A stretch of 41,650 nucleotides of DNA, taken from an uncultured Acidimicrobiaceae bacterium (GTDB taxonomy: Bacteria > Actinomycetota > Acidimicrobiia > Acidimicrobiales > Poriferisodalaceae). Positions within the stretch are counted from its first letter, which is position 1. Each line of letters begins with the position of its first letter. Made by a program: the position numbers and the translations under genes. The DNA is taken from contig CAJWBN010000006.1 of the NCBI GenBank assembly GCA_913020735.1, positions 1 through 41,650 on the forward strand, written 5' to 3'. The notes beneath the pieces are model-generated. The model saw nothing but the letters and a program-made list of their open reading frames with translations, had not been told where the DNA came from and ran no database searches. Below, piece by piece: positions 16,857-25,533 of the stretch.

Positions 16857-16889
16857 ATGAATGACAGCACAGAGACAGGACCTAAATGA
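16857..16889 (+). other. Ten-codon leader frame overlapping the cupin start
   Basis: ATG at 16857 opens a ten-residue frame (MNDSTETGPK) whose TGA overlaps the cupin ATG as ATGA. It could couple translation of the cupin. It has no clear ribosome site and may be chance. Confidence 0.2.
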
Positions 16890-17344
16890 AGAATCAGCTG
16901 CTTTCCTCCACAGTTAATTGGATAGAGTTCCCTGGTTTCACAGGGCTCTACTACAACGTCTTAGAAGTCGACGAAACTAATGATTCGGTTGAGCTGCTCA
17001 TGAAATTTGAGCCGGGAGTCAGCTGTATACCTCACCGCCACATCGGACCCGTCAAAACTCTCGTTTTGGAAGGCGAACATCTGATCTACAAAGTTGATGA
17101 TCCAGACGAATTAGTAGATAGCCGTCCTGCAGGTACCTTCACTACTCATAATGGTGACGAATCTCACATAGAAGCCGGAGGCGACGAGGGCGCTGTCATC
17201 CTTTTGTCTATGACCTCAATCGACGGCGATATTTGGGAAACCTACGACGAGAATCTACAAGTCGACCGGACCTCGTCTACCAATGACTTTAAGAGAGGAC
17301 TTCGAAAGCAAACTCTGCCAGAAAACGCGCAAACACTGGCCTAG
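16886..17344 (+). CDS. Cupin-domain protein (ChrR-like)
   Basis: A 152-residue single-domain cupin. Residues about 36-66 hold the first cupin motif: CIPHRHIGPVKTLVLEGEH, with His50 and His52 plus Glu62 or Glu64 as metal ligands. His94 in NGDESHIEAG is the likely ligand of the second motif. This arrangement resembles the ChrR-type/acetylacetone-dioxygenase-like cupins, which are metal-binding dioxygenases or sensors. The upstream AGGA suits the ATG at 16886. It lies 108 bases before hemE on the same strand; whether it shares a transcript with the heme genes is unclear. The specific function is unknown. Confidence 0.75.
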   Translation: MKNQLLSSTVNWIEFPGFTGLYYNVLEVDETNDSVELLMKFEPGVSCIPHRHIGPVKTLVLEGEHLIYKVDDPDELVDSRPAGTFTTHNGDESHIEAGGDEGAVILLSMTSIDGDIWETYDENLQVDRTSSTNDFKRGLRKQTLPENAQTLA

Positions 17345-17452
17345 TAACCCAAGCGAAGCCGTTCATATCGGCACTCATTTTCGAAAAGTTGCTTTAACTC
17401 ACCGCCAGGCAGGGAACAGTGTGGGTAAAGGGACGGTAGCGTCTGAGTTGGA

Positions 17453-18529
17453 ATGTTGATCCCAACCGATCACCCAAGCCATGCGCTTTCCGAATGTGTC
17501 TACCTGCGCGCCTGTAGACGTCAAAGCGTTGGGCATGTGCCGGTTTGGTTTCAACGACAAGCAGGTCGTTCTTTACCTGAATATCGAAACATTCGCGGTC
17601 CAGGCAGCATCTTGGAAGCAATTGCGGATCCTTCACTAGCGGCTGAGATCACCCTGCAACCCGTCCGTCGTTACGGTGTCGACGCAGCGATATTGTTTTC
17701 CGACATCGTGGTGCCGGTTAACGCCATCGGCTTTAAAGTCGACGTTGTTCCGGGTATTGGACCAACGGTTGAGGAACCTTTTAGAGACAAATCGGATCTG
17801 AAACGTCTTCGAGTTCTTGAACCCGAAGTTGACACTCCTTATGTTCTGGAGACTGTCGGAATTCTGGCCAAGGAATTAAAGATCCCGCTCATTGGCTTCG
17901 CTGGCGCACCCTTCACCATTGCTAGTTACTTAATCGAAGGTCAGCCATCTAGAACACATGCTCGAACAAAATCACTCATGCAGTCGGAGCCAACTATTTG
18001 GCATGACTTAATGGAACGTTTGTCCGATATCGCTATTGCAAGCATGCGCTCCCAGGTCTTGGCAGGGGCTAGCGCAATCCAGTTGTTTGATTCCTGGGCG
18101 GGCGCTTTATCAGCTGTCGATTACAAAAATTACGTCTTTCCCCACAGTCAGCGGGTTTTTAGCGAACTTGAGGATCTCAAGGTTCCTCGAGCCCATTTCG
18201 GGGTCGGTACATCTGAATTATTATCCTTAATGAGTGATGCGGGAGCCGATGTAGTCGGTGCTGACTGGCGAGTACCGTTGGATGAAGTACGCCGCAGAGT
18301 CGGCCCAAACACTGCCATACAAGGAAATCTTGACCCCGCTGTCTGCTTAGCCACATGGCCAGTAGTTAAACGACAAGCCCGTGAAGTGCTTAAAGCGGCA
18401 AACGGTCAGCCAGGTCATATTTTCAATTTGGGTCACGGGGTATTACCTGAGACCGATCCGGAGATACTGGAAAGATTGGTTGAGCTGGTCCATACCGAAG
18501 GCTTGCAGCCCGAATCTTTAACATCATGA
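17453..18529 (+). CDS. hemE: Uroporphyrinogen decarboxylase
   Basis: A 358-residue full-length HemE, which removes four carboxyl groups from uroporphyrinogen III to give coproporphyrinogen III. The signature PVWFQRQAGRSLPEYR (about residues 30-45) carries the substrate-binding Arg pair; the usual Met before RQAGR is Gln here. AAILFSDIVVP contains the catalytic Asp (about 83), GFAGAPFTIASYLIEG the conserved Tyr, and the end FNLGHGVLPETDP the conserved His. The ATG at 17453 has only a weak ribosome site (GAGTTGGA). It overlaps hemY by ATGA, so hemE, hemY and lnt form one coupled unit. Confidence 0.95.
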   Translation: MLIPTDHPSHALSECVYLRACRRQSVGHVPVWFQRQAGRSLPEYRNIRGPGSILEAIADPSLAAEITLQPVRRYGVDAAILFSDIVVPVNAIGFKVDVVPGIGPTVEEPFRDKSDLKRLRVLEPEVDTPYVLETVGILAKELKIPLIGFAGAPFTIASYLIEGQPSRTHARTKSLMQSEPTIWHDLMERLSDIAIASMRSQVLAGASAIQLFDSWAGALSAVDYKNYVFPHSQRVFSELEDLKVPRAHFGVGTSELLSLMSDAGADVVGADWRVPLDEVRRRVGPNTAIQGNLDPAVCLATWPVVKRQAREVLKAANGQPGHIFNLGHGVLPETDPEILERLVELVHTEGLQPESLTS

Positions 18530-19905
18530 GCAAGAGGGTCGTCGTCGTCGGAGGCGGGATAGCGGGCTTGGCGGCGTTCCGTCAACTTCAGCTACAACAA
18601 CCAGACATAGAGGTTGTGCTGTTAGAAGCCTCACCGCACCTAGGTGGCAAAATCAAGACAACAAATTTTTTAGGACAACCAATTGACGAAGGGGCTGACG
18701 CCTTTATTACTCGCGTGCCTTGGGCCACGGAGCTCTGTGAGCAACTCGGCTTGAACAGCTTTCTGGTTAGCCCCGCTACTTCTAACGCGTATGTATTGGT
18801 TGATGGCATTTTAAGGAAACTTCCTAAAGGTCTTGTTTTAGGAGTTCCCACCAAGCTATTGCCGCTATTGCGCAGCCGCGTCGTAAGCCCCTTCGCAGCA
18901 ATAAGAGCTGGCCTCGACCGCTTCCTGCCCGATGATTGGCCAGGTGATGACGAATCAGTAGGCAGTCTCATCCGCCGCAGAATGGGAGATCAAATAGCTG
19001 AACGCTTAGTCGATCCCTTGGTAGGGAGTATCAACGCAGGAGACACGGATCACCTTGATGCCGCCTTAGCAGCCCCCCAACTCGAAACGGCTTCTCGCAG
19101 ACATCGAAGTCTGGTTACAGGCCTTAAAGAACAAAGCAAGAACAGCACTGACAGTCTTTCTCCAGTGTTTTTAGGTTTCGAACTTGGAATGAGGCAACTT
19201 GTAGACACGCTAGTAAGCAGTCTCAGAGAGGCCGACATTCGCACCAACACATTAGTAACTGACATAACCAAAAACCCTGACAATTTAGTCGTCCGGACAC
19301 AACAAACGTCTATTGAGTGTGATGCTGCGATACTGGCTACGCCTGCTCACCAAGCTGCTCTTCTGTTAGCTAGTTGTCCAGCTGCAGCAGACCGGTTGTC
19401 ATCGATAGAACATGCATCTGTCGCGATGGTCACAATGGGGTTCAGACAAGCCGACGTCGGTCATCCTCTTGACGGGTCAGGCATGCTCATCCCTCGAAGA
19501 GAAGGGTTACTCACGACGGCAGTAAGTTGGGGAAGTTCCAAATGGCCACATTGGGCGAACACAGGACACGCCATTTTAAGAGTTTCTGCCGGTAGAGCTG
19601 GCGATACCAGAGCATTAGCTCTTGAAGATGACGAACTCGTTGAAGCGTTATTAACTGAAGTGACAAACATCTTAGATATCGATGGAGATTTACTGGAGTG
19701 GCGGGTTTCAAGATGGATCGACGCTTTTCCGCAATATGCACCCGGACATGATCGTCTTGTCGCTGCAATCGAACGTGACCTTAGATCCGAAATGGGAGGA
19801 CTGTTCCTAGCCGGTGCTGGCTACAAGGGAATCGGAATTCCCGCTTGTATTAATCAAGGCAACCAATCTGCCGAAGCAACACTCGACTATCTCAAAACGC
19901 TATGA
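18526..19905 (+). CDS. hemY: Coproporphyrinogen III/protoporphyrinogen oxidase (FAD)
   Basis: A 459-residue FAD flavoprotein. The dinucleotide-binding motif VVVVGGGIAGLAAFRQL is at the N-terminus, followed by LLEASPHLGGKIKT, and the C-terminal FAD segment is LFLAGAGYKGIGIPACINQG. In Actinobacteria this family member (CgoX) oxidises coproporphyrinogen III to coproporphyrin III with oxygen; HemQ then works after iron insertion. The hemQ gene at 35259-35948 in this window supports that assignment. The gene overlaps hemE by ATGA at its start and lnt by ATGA at its end. No ferrochelatase gene was seen in the window. Confidence 0.93.
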   Translation: MSKRVVVVGGGIAGLAAFRQLQLQQPDIEVVLLEASPHLGGKIKTTNFLGQPIDEGADAFITRVPWATELCEQLGLNSFLVSPATSNAYVLVDGILRKLPKGLVLGVPTKLLPLLRSRVVSPFAAIRAGLDRFLPDDWPGDDESVGSLIRRRMGDQIAERLVDPLVGSINAGDTDHLDAALAAPQLETASRRHRSLVTGLKEQSKNSTDSLSPVFLGFELGMRQLVDTLVSSLREADIRTNTLVTDITKNPDNLVVRTQQTSIECDAAILATPAHQAALLLASCPAAADRLSSIEHASVAMVTMGFRQADVGHPLDGSGMLIPRREGLLTTAVSWGSSKWPHWANTGHAILRVSAGRAGDTRALALEDDELVEALLTEVTNILDIDGDLLEWRVSRWIDAFPQYAPGHDRLVAAIERDLRSEMGGLFLAGAGYKGIGIPACINQGNQSAEATLDYLKTL

Positions 19906-21338
19906 AGCAACTAATGCCAGTAGGCAGGTTCCTGTTAGGCGCTTTGATCTCTCTGTCTCTACCTCCATATGGTTTCTGGGCGCTATCGCCAATTTGTTTA
20001 GGGATCTACTTACAAATCTCGAGGCACGAAAACTTTCGGCGTCAGTTGATCAATGCTTTTTCCCTATGGATGGGGTATTTCACGATCGCGTTGACCTGGA
20101 TGACAGATCTAACTGTTCCTGGTTGGTTCATAGCAACACCCGTTCAAGCATTCATCATGGCTCTTCCTCTGGCCCTGGTTCCACACCTAGGGCGGGGCAG
20201 AGCCGTCGCTGTTCCCTCGGCATTGGTGGTTGGCGAAAGCATCAGGTGGGTATTGCCCTTTGGAGGTGTCCCAATGTCCAATCTGGCAATGGGACCTATC
20301 GACACTTATCTGGTTGAGGTTGTCAGAGTAGGTGGGTCACTTCTGCTCATCGCTGCAATTGGTCTTTTAGCAATCGCTGTAGAGGGTGCGTTATCAAAAA
20401 AACCTCGAACGGTATTGTCATCTGTTGCGGCGATTGCCGCCCTGATAGGAGTCGCTCAAATAGCTCCAGCGGGCGAGCCCGGACAGAAGATCAAGGCCAG
20501 CGTTGTGCAAGCTGGCGGGCAGCTGGGAACTAGGGCGGCTTCGAGTGATCAGGTAGCAGTCTTTGACCGACACTTGGCGGCAGTCAACGCGCACGACGTT
20601 GATACCGATTTGATGATTTGGTCAGAAAGTAGCGTGACAACTTCTGCACCTCTCGAACAGAGCTCGGAATTATCAACCATCAGCCAATTAGCAACCGAAC
20701 TCGACGCGGTCATTGTTGCCAACTTCTCAGAAATCAAAGGCAACAACTTCCGAAACGCTTCAATCTCTATTGACCCCGGTAAAGGGCTCAGAGATCGTTA
20801 CGACAAAGTGCATCTAGTTCCCTTCGGTGAGTACATACCTCTCCGAAGCTTTATAGATAATTTCGCAGATTTATCTCTTATCTCAAGAGAGGCGTTGCCC
20901 GGTAGCGGCCCCGGGGTACTGGAGTCGCGTCTCGGGCCACTTGGAAACGTTATTTCTTTCGAGGTTTATTTTCCCGAACGGGTGCGCAGCGGTATTCAAT
21001 CTGGAGCGCGGATTATCACTAATCCAACACTCGCCTCTTCTTACACCAACTCCTTAGTTCCCGAACAATCCTTGGCTAGTGCCCGACTGAGAGCGATCGA
21101 AGCCGGTCGATGGGTTCTGCAGGCATCTACCACCGGATATTCGGCGATAGTCGATCCTGACGGGCGGGTAGTAGTTCGGAGTGACTTGAAAGAGCAAGTA
21201 GTCCTAACTACCCAGGTACAACTACGAGAAGGAAACACCTGGGCGACAAGGTTTGGCAAATTACCGATCTCGATGCTCGCCGTTTTTTTACTTGTGGGAA
21301 GCGGTCTCATAAATTTCAGGCATCGACGCTCACCGTAA
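19902..21338 (+). CDS. lnt: Apolipoprotein N-acyltransferase homologue with Ser in place of the catalytic Cys
   Basis: A 478-residue membrane protein with the Lnt layout: about six transmembrane helices in residues 1-175, a nitrilase-like domain (about 190-450) and a final helix (about 455-472). Lnt adds the third acyl chain to lipoproteins using a Glu-Lys-Cys triad. Here Glu242 (IWSESS) and Lys302 (YDKVHLVPFGEYIP) are in place. The residue matching the nucleophilic Cys in the usual ICYE is Ser352 (ISFEVYFPE; codon TCT at 20955-20957). The usual NDxWF segment is also changed, to NPTLASSY. A thioester acyl-enzyme cannot form, so it may be inactive, mechanistically altered or repurposed. It overlaps hemY by ATGA, and its 3' end overlaps the convergent dtd gene by 23 bases. 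Confidence 0.85.
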   Translation: MKQLMPVGRFLLGALISLSLPPYGFWALSPICLGIYLQISRHENFRRQLINAFSLWMGYFTIALTWMTDLTVPGWFIATPVQAFIMALPLALVPHLGRGRAVAVPSALVVGESIRWVLPFGGVPMSNLAMGPIDTYLVEVVRVGGSLLLIAAIGLLAIAVEGALSKKPRTVLSSVAAIAALIGVAQIAPAGEPGQKIKASVVQAGGQLGTRAASSDQVAVFDRHLAAVNAHDVDTDLMIWSESSVTTSAPLEQSSELSTISQLATELDAVIVANFSEIKGNNFRNASISIDPGKGLRDRYDKVHLVPFGEYIPLRSFIDNFADLSLISREALPGSGPGVLESRLGPLGNVISFEVYFPERVRSGIQSGARIITNPTLASSYTNSLVPEQSLASARLRAIEAGRWVLQASTTGYSAIVDPDGRVVVRSDLKEQVVLTTQVQLREGNTWATRFGKLPISMLAVFLLVGSGLINFRHRRSP

Positions 21339-21753
21339 CGGGCCCATCATTGTGGATCTCGACCTTCATATGGGCTCGGAATTGACCAGTAGCGATGCTC
21401 GCTCCGAGGGCTAGCAAAGACTCGCAGAACTTTTCGATCAGTGGCTCAGCGATCTCTGGCGCCGCAGCTTGCACAAATGATGGTCGTCGCCCCTTGGACG
21501 TGTCGCCATACAACGTGAACTGACTCACAACTAGAATTTCACCAGTCACCTCGCCTACCGAGCGATTCATCCGCTGTTCTTCATCTTCGAAGATGCGTAG
21601 GTTCCATATTTTGGACGCAAGTTTTTGAGCAGCAGCCTCATCATCACTGTGGGTAACAGCAACAAACACGCATAGACCAGCCCCGATAGTTCCCACAGTC
21701 TTTTGATCAACCGAGACGGATGCCTTAGTAACTCTTTGAATCAATGCCCGCAC
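21316..21753 (-). CDS. dtd: D-aminoacyl-tRNA deacylase
   Basis: A 145-residue Dtd protein that hydrolyses D-amino acids from mischarged tRNA. The motifs are RALIQRVTKASVSVD, IFEDEEQRMNRS, SQFTLYGDTSKGRRPSF (with the SQF(T)xY motif) and the C-terminal DGPVTVSVD (NxGPxT-type motif), which together form the cross-subunit active site. I start it at the GTG at 21753 because family members begin M-R-A and GGGAG lies five bases upstream. An ATG at 21765, preceded by GAGGAAG, would add four residues and is a real alternative. Its 3' end overlaps the end of lnt, and it diverges from the glycosyltransferase gene. Confidence 0.93.
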   Translation of the reverse strand: MRALIQRVTKASVSVDQKTVGTIGAGLCVFVAVTHSDDEAAAQKLASKIWNLRIFEDEEQRMNRSVGEVTGEILVVSQFTLYGDTSKGRRPSFVQAAAPEIAEPLIEKFCESLLALGASIATGQFRAHMKVEIHNDGPVTVSVDA

Positions 21754-21796
21754 ACTGTCTCCCATTCTTAGTCTTCCTCAAAAGTAACTGGGTCGG

Positions 21797-21809
21797 GTCA
21801 CTAAGTGAC
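21797..21809. promoter_or_regulatory. Perfect palindrome in the dtd/glycosyltransferase divergent region
   Basis: GTCACT-A-AGTGAC, perfect arms of six bases around one base, 76 bases before the glycosyltransferase ATG and 44 bases from the dtd start. It is placed as an operator would be. Confidence 0.35.
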
Positions 21810-21818
21810 TCATGGAGT

Positions 21819-21830
21819 TACCGACCGGTA
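21819..21830. promoter_or_regulatory. Second palindrome (TACCG-AC-CGGTA), TetR-operator-like
   Basis: Arms TACCG and CGGTA are separated by AC, ten bases from the first palindrome. Sites of this form are common for TetR-family repressors, but no regulator gene is nearby, so the match is suggestive only. Confidence 0.3.
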
Positions 21831-21872
21831 GCATTGATATCTCCCTGTCCTCGCGACTTGCGGAAACACATA

Positions 21873-23132
21873 ATGTTCAATACCGGCCCATTACGCATCG
21901 CATTCTTGACCTACCGAGGTCACCCCTATACCGGGGGGCAGGGCGTCTATACCCGTCACATGGCACGAGAGCTGACAGCCCTTGGCCATGAGGTTGAGGT
22001 CATATCCGGTCCTCCATACCCCCACCTCGATCCAGAAGTACGGCTCACTAAATTACCGAGCCTTGATCTGTATCGCATGCCTGATCCTTTTCGAATTCCC
22101 CGACTAAGTGAATTCAAAGACCGCTTCGATGTCTTGGAGTACCTAGTTACGTCTGCAGCAACGTTCGCTGAACCACTCACTTTCAGTCTTCGAGCACATC
22201 GAGAACTAATTAATCGCTTGGGCGAATTTGATGTTGTTCACGACAATCAATGTTTAGGCACCGGCATCTGGAAAATTCACCAGGCAGGGTTACCTGTATT
22301 GGAGACGATCCACCATCCAATTACGGTCGACCGCAGACTCGAAACTAAACATGCGACGACGCCTTGGAAGCGTTTTACTAAGAACCGTTTTTATGCATTC
22401 ACAACCATGCAAACAAAGGTTGCCAAGAAACTGCCCAGAATTCTTACCGTCTCCTCAAATAGCTACGACGACATAGTTAAAGATCATGGGGTTGACCCTG
22501 ACCGTCTACACATTGTCCATGTCGGCGTTGATACTCAACAATTCCGACCGCTGAAAGACGTTGACGTCGTGCCGGGGCGTTTGATGACAACAGCTAGCGC
22601 GGACGTTGCGATGAAAGGCCTCGCATTTTTACTCGAGGCTCTTGCCAAACTTCGCGCCGAAGACGACAAAGTGCACTTGGTAGTGATCGGGAAACCAAAA
22701 TACGACTCGAAAGCCACTCAGCTAATCAAAGAACTCGACCTCTCTAGAAGCATTGAATTCGTGAGCGGCGTTTCTGATCAACGCATCGTGGAGCTCTATA
22801 ACGAAGCCCAATTAGCGGTTGTCCCATCACTTTATGAAGGATTTTCGCTCCCGGCTATTGAAGCGATGTCATGTGGTGTTCCGCTAATAGCGACTACGGG
22901 AGGCGCTTTGCCTGAGGTAGTTGGGGACGATGGAATCACAGCACTCCAAGTACCACCAGGTGACAGCGAAGCTCTTGTTCAAAAAATTAGGTGGGGTCTT
23001 AAAGAGAAGGATTTGCGCTCCACTATTGGCGTCGCAGGTCGTCAACGTGTCATCAAAAATTTCTCTTGGACAATCACAGCCGAACAAACTGTTGAGCATT
23101 ATCGAGCATTGCTTGAGGAAACAGATCGCTGA
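21873..23132 (+). CDS. Glycosyltransferase family 4 protein
   Basis: A 419-residue GT-B glycosyltransferase from the ATG at 21873; a longer frame from 21744 would run into dtd and is not needed. The N-terminal domain starts LRIAFLTYRGHPYTGGQGVY with the Gly-rich donor loop. The C-terminal domain has GRLMTTASADVAMKGLAFLL and SLYEGFSLPAIEAMSCGVPL, carrying the E-x7-E motif of retaining GT4 enzymes that use nucleotide sugars. No membrane helix is seen, so it is cytoplasmic or peripheral. The acceptor is unknown; neighbours suggest a glycolipid or other small glycoside. It joins the methyltransferase gene by a TGATG overlap. Confidence 0.9.
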   Translation: MFNTGPLRIAFLTYRGHPYTGGQGVYTRHMARELTALGHEVEVISGPPYPHLDPEVRLTKLPSLDLYRMPDPFRIPRLSEFKDRFDVLEYLVTSAATFAEPLTFSLRAHRELINRLGEFDVVHDNQCLGTGIWKIHQAGLPVLETIHHPITVDRRLETKHATTPWKRFTKNRFYAFTTMQTKVAKKLPRILTVSSNSYDDIVKDHGVDPDRLHIVHVGVDTQQFRPLKDVDVVPGRLMTTASADVAMKGLAFLLEALAKLRAEDDKVHLVVIGKPKYDSKATQLIKELDLSRSIEFVSGVSDQRIVELYNEAQLAVVPSLYEGFSLPAIEAMSCGVPLIATTGGALPEVVGDDGITALQVPPGDSEALVQKIRWGLKEKDLRSTIGVAGRQRVIKNFSWTITAEQTVEHYRALLEETDR

Positions 23133-23872
23133 TGCTCACAGTTAATTACGAACGATTGGGGACAAGACCCGGTGACCTTGTTCTAGATATGGGTTGCGGA
23201 GCAGGCCGTCACGCTTTCGAAACCGTTCGACGGGGGTGTCGCATCATCGCGCTTGATCAAGACCTTCAAGAGTTATTCGATGTAAAAAATACGTTTGCTG
23301 CAATGATCGATGCTGGTGAGCTAACAAGCGACGTTCAAGGTCAGCCGGTGTCTGCCGATGCTCTAGAGCTTCCATTTGCAAACGAAACCTTTGATCGGAT
23401 TATTTGTTCAGAGGTCCTTGAACACATACCAAATGATCAGCGCGCTATAGAAGAACTAGTACGCGTCTTAAGGCCCGGGGGCAGTATCGCTGTAACGGTG
23501 CCAGCTTGGGTAGCTGAGAAAATTTGCTGGCGATTGAATGACGAGTATTACGCCCCCAAGGCAGTTGGCGGGCATGTACGCATCTATAGAAAGTCAGAAC
23601 TGCGCTCGAAGATCAGCCAAGCTGGCCTTGAACCCGAAGGTTGGGACAGAGCACACTCCTTGCATTCGCCTTACTGGTGGATCAAATGTGCTGTCGGTCC
23701 CAATAACAACGACAACCGATTAGTGAAGGCATACCACCAATTTCTCGTTTGGGACATCGTAAAAAGACCGCTTATCACAAGAGTCCTTGATCGACTTCTT
23801 AACCCCCTGATTGGTAAATCGGTGGTGCTGTACGCCACGAAACCAGAACCGGAAACTGCGAATGCAACCTGA
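23132..23872 (+). CDS. Class I SAM-dependent methyltransferase
   Basis: A 246-residue Rossmann-fold methyltransferase. LVLDMGCGAGRHAFE (about residues 16-30) is motif I for S-adenosylmethionine, IALDQD motif II, and FDRIICSEVLEHIPNDQRAI (about 87-106) the motif IV/V region of the UbiE/methyltransferase-11 branch, followed by RVLRPGGSIAVTVP. The C-terminal part, with several Trp and Tyr residues (HSPYWWIKCAV), probably forms the acceptor site. Its ATG overlaps the glycosyltransferase stop (TGATG), and its last 11 bases overlap the next gene, so the three genes are tightly coupled and likely modify one product. Confidence 0.88.
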   Translation: MLTVNYERLGTRPGDLVLDMGCGAGRHAFETVRRGCRIIALDQDLQELFDVKNTFAAMIDAGELTSDVQGQPVSADALELPFANETFDRIICSEVLEHIPNDQRAIEELVRVLRPGGSIAVTVPAWVAEKICWRLNDEYYAPKAVGGHVRIYRKSELRSKISQAGLEPEGWDRAHSLHSPYWWIKCAVGPNNNDNRLVKAYHQFLVWDIVKRPLITRVLDRLLNPLIGKSVVLYATKPEPETANAT

Positions 23873-24890
23873 GTCAACCGGTGCTTTGACCGACGATCAG
23901 ATCAAGGCCACAGCTTCAACGATTATCGACCAACAAACTCCAGACGGCATGATTCTTTGGTTCCCAAACGGACACTCCGACACCTGGAATCACACCGAAG
24001 CCGCAATGGCTTTATCAGCGGCAGGTTTCGTCGATGCAGCCGAGCGCGCTTACCAGTGGCTAGCTAAGAATCAGCGGGCCGATGGAAGTTGGCACCATTA
24101 CTACCTGGAGAACGCAATCGAGGACGCCAAGGTTGACACCAACTGTTGCGCCTACGTAGCAACAGGGGTTTGGCATCACTACCTAAATACTCGTGACGAT
24201 CATTTCTTAGAAGAGTTATGGCCTGTAGTGAAACGAGCACTGGATTTCGTTGTAGGTCACCAAACAGCTTCTGGGCATATTCCCTGGGCAATCCACACAA
24301 GTGGTACGGCATGGTCGTATTCCTTAGTTACAGGAAGTTCATCGATCTATCATTCGTTGCGTTGTGGCTTAGCAATCGCCCTTCACATCGACATGGAGCA
24401 GCCTGAGTGGGAGTTTGCTGCAGTTCGCCTTTCTAGTTTGCTACGCAACAATGAAGAGCAATTCGAGCCTAAGAAGCGATGGGCTATGGACTGGTATTAC
24501 CCAGTTCTCACCCAAGCCTTAACCGGAATTCCAGCCTCGCAACGTCTCGCATCTCGAGTCGAAGAGTTCATGCTTGATGATCATGGCGTGAGATGTGTGT
24601 CAGATCAGCCTTGGGTGACAACCGCAGAGACATGCGAATGCGCCATGGCGTATCTTGCGATTGGGGATGAAGCCACCGCACACCGGCTCTTTCAGAGCAT
24701 CCAGCCTTTGCGCGATCTTGACGGCGCCTATTTCACAGGAATGGTATTTCCAGAAACTATTACTTTCCCAGACGGCGAACGTTCAACTTATTCGAGCGCC
24801 GCTGTGATTCTTGCTTCCGATGCCCTAACCAATAATTCGGCTGCATCACAGTTAGTGCTCGGACACGGGCTGCCATCATTAGGTTCCTAA
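23862..24890 (+). CDS. Alpha/alpha-barrel protein (prenyltransferase/terpene-cyclase-like or glycosidase-like)
   Basis: A 342-residue protein from the ATG at 23862, preceded by GGAAAC. It is built of repeated helix pairs with aromatic and Gly-rich turns: TPDGMILWFPNGHSDTWNHT, QWLAKNQRADGSWHHYY, VGHQTASGHIPWAIH. Repeats of the QxxDGSW type are the QW-like motifs of squalene-hopene-cyclase and prenyltransferase alpha/alpha barrels, and similar folds occur in family 15-type glycosidases. I see no DxDD cyclase motif, so terpene cyclisation is not supported. Location between a methyltransferase and a convergent methyltransferase gene suggests a role on the same metabolite or glycan. The function is unknown. 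Confidence 0.65.
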   Translation: MQPESTGALTDDQIKATASTIIDQQTPDGMILWFPNGHSDTWNHTEAAMALSAAGFVDAAERAYQWLAKNQRADGSWHHYYLENAIEDAKVDTNCCAYVATGVWHHYLNTRDDHFLEELWPVVKRALDFVVGHQTASGHIPWAIHTSGTAWSYSLVTGSSSIYHSLRCGLAIALHIDMEQPEWEFAAVRLSSLLRNNEEQFEPKKRWAMDWYYPVLTQALTGIPASQRLASRVEEFMLDDHGVRCVSDQPWVTTAETCECAMAYLAIGDEATAHRLFQSIQPLRDLDGAYFTGMVFPETITFPDGERSTYSSAAVILASDALTNNSAASQLVLGHGLPSLGS

Positions 24891-24902
24891 AACTGAAATC
24901 GT

Positions 24903-25523
24903 TCAAAACGAGCGACGCAATATTTGAAGGCTCCCGTAGTTTGCAAATATTTCAAAACCGCCGTCCTCTAGGGCCCGTGAGTAAATCTCGTAAGGGGGAC
25001 GTCCACCATCAGCAGGGTCAGAAAAGACGTCGTGGATCGCTAAAAATCCGCCAGCTATGACCTTCGGAGTCCATTCTTCGTAGTCAGTATGAGCGGGCTC
25101 ACTGCCATGACCCCCATCAATGAAAAGCATCGAAACAGGTCCCGCCCAACGTTTGGCAACTGTTTGGGACTCGCCAATGATCGGTACAACTACATTTTCA
25201 AGGCCGGCAACTTCTATGTTGCGCCGCAATTCGGGTAATGAGTCAATTTTCCCCGTGCTGGGGTCTACTAACTCAGCGTCATGATGCTCCCAACCTTGCT
25301 GCATCTCTTCAGATCCACGGTGATGATCAATAGTGAACACCACTGACCCATTCTCAAGAGCTGCTGCGCCTAGGTAAATCGTCGACTTTCCGCAGTAGCT
25401 ACCTATTTCGACAATGGTGTCTGGAGACGCCAATTGAAGGGCAGTTTGATAGAGGCCCATGCCTTCGTCATGAGGCATGAAACCGCGAGCCTTACGTGCC
25501 AAGGCTTCCAGATCTGGTCTCAT
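24903..25523 (-). CDS. SAM-dependent methyltransferase, methyltransferase-24/CmcI-like
   Basis: A 206-residue protein from the ATG at 25523 with GGCGGAAG just upstream; a longer frame from 25598 overlaps gtrA and is unlikely. IVEIGSYCGKSTIYLG (about residues 37-52) is the SAM loop of methyltransferase-24 (catechol-O-methyltransferase-like) members. VFTIDHHRGSEE supplies the ribose-binding acid, and MLFIDGGHGSEPAHTDYE and FLAIHDVF the metal-site Asp and His region. It is likely an O-methyltransferase acting on a small hydroxylated molecule or sugar. It lies ten bases after gtrA and converges on the barrel-protein gene with a 12-base gap. Confidence 0.82.
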   Translation of the reverse strand: MRPDLEALARKARGFMPHDEGMGLYQTALQLASPDTIVEIGSYCGKSTIYLGAAALENGSVVFTIDHHRGSEEMQQGWEHHDAELVDPSTGKIDSLPELRRNIEVAGLENVVVPIIGESQTVAKRWAGPVSMLFIDGGHGSEPAHTDYEEWTPKVIAGGFLAIHDVFSDPADGGRPPYEIYSRALEDGGFEIFANYGSLQILRRSF

Positions 25524-25533
25524 ACTTCCGCCA

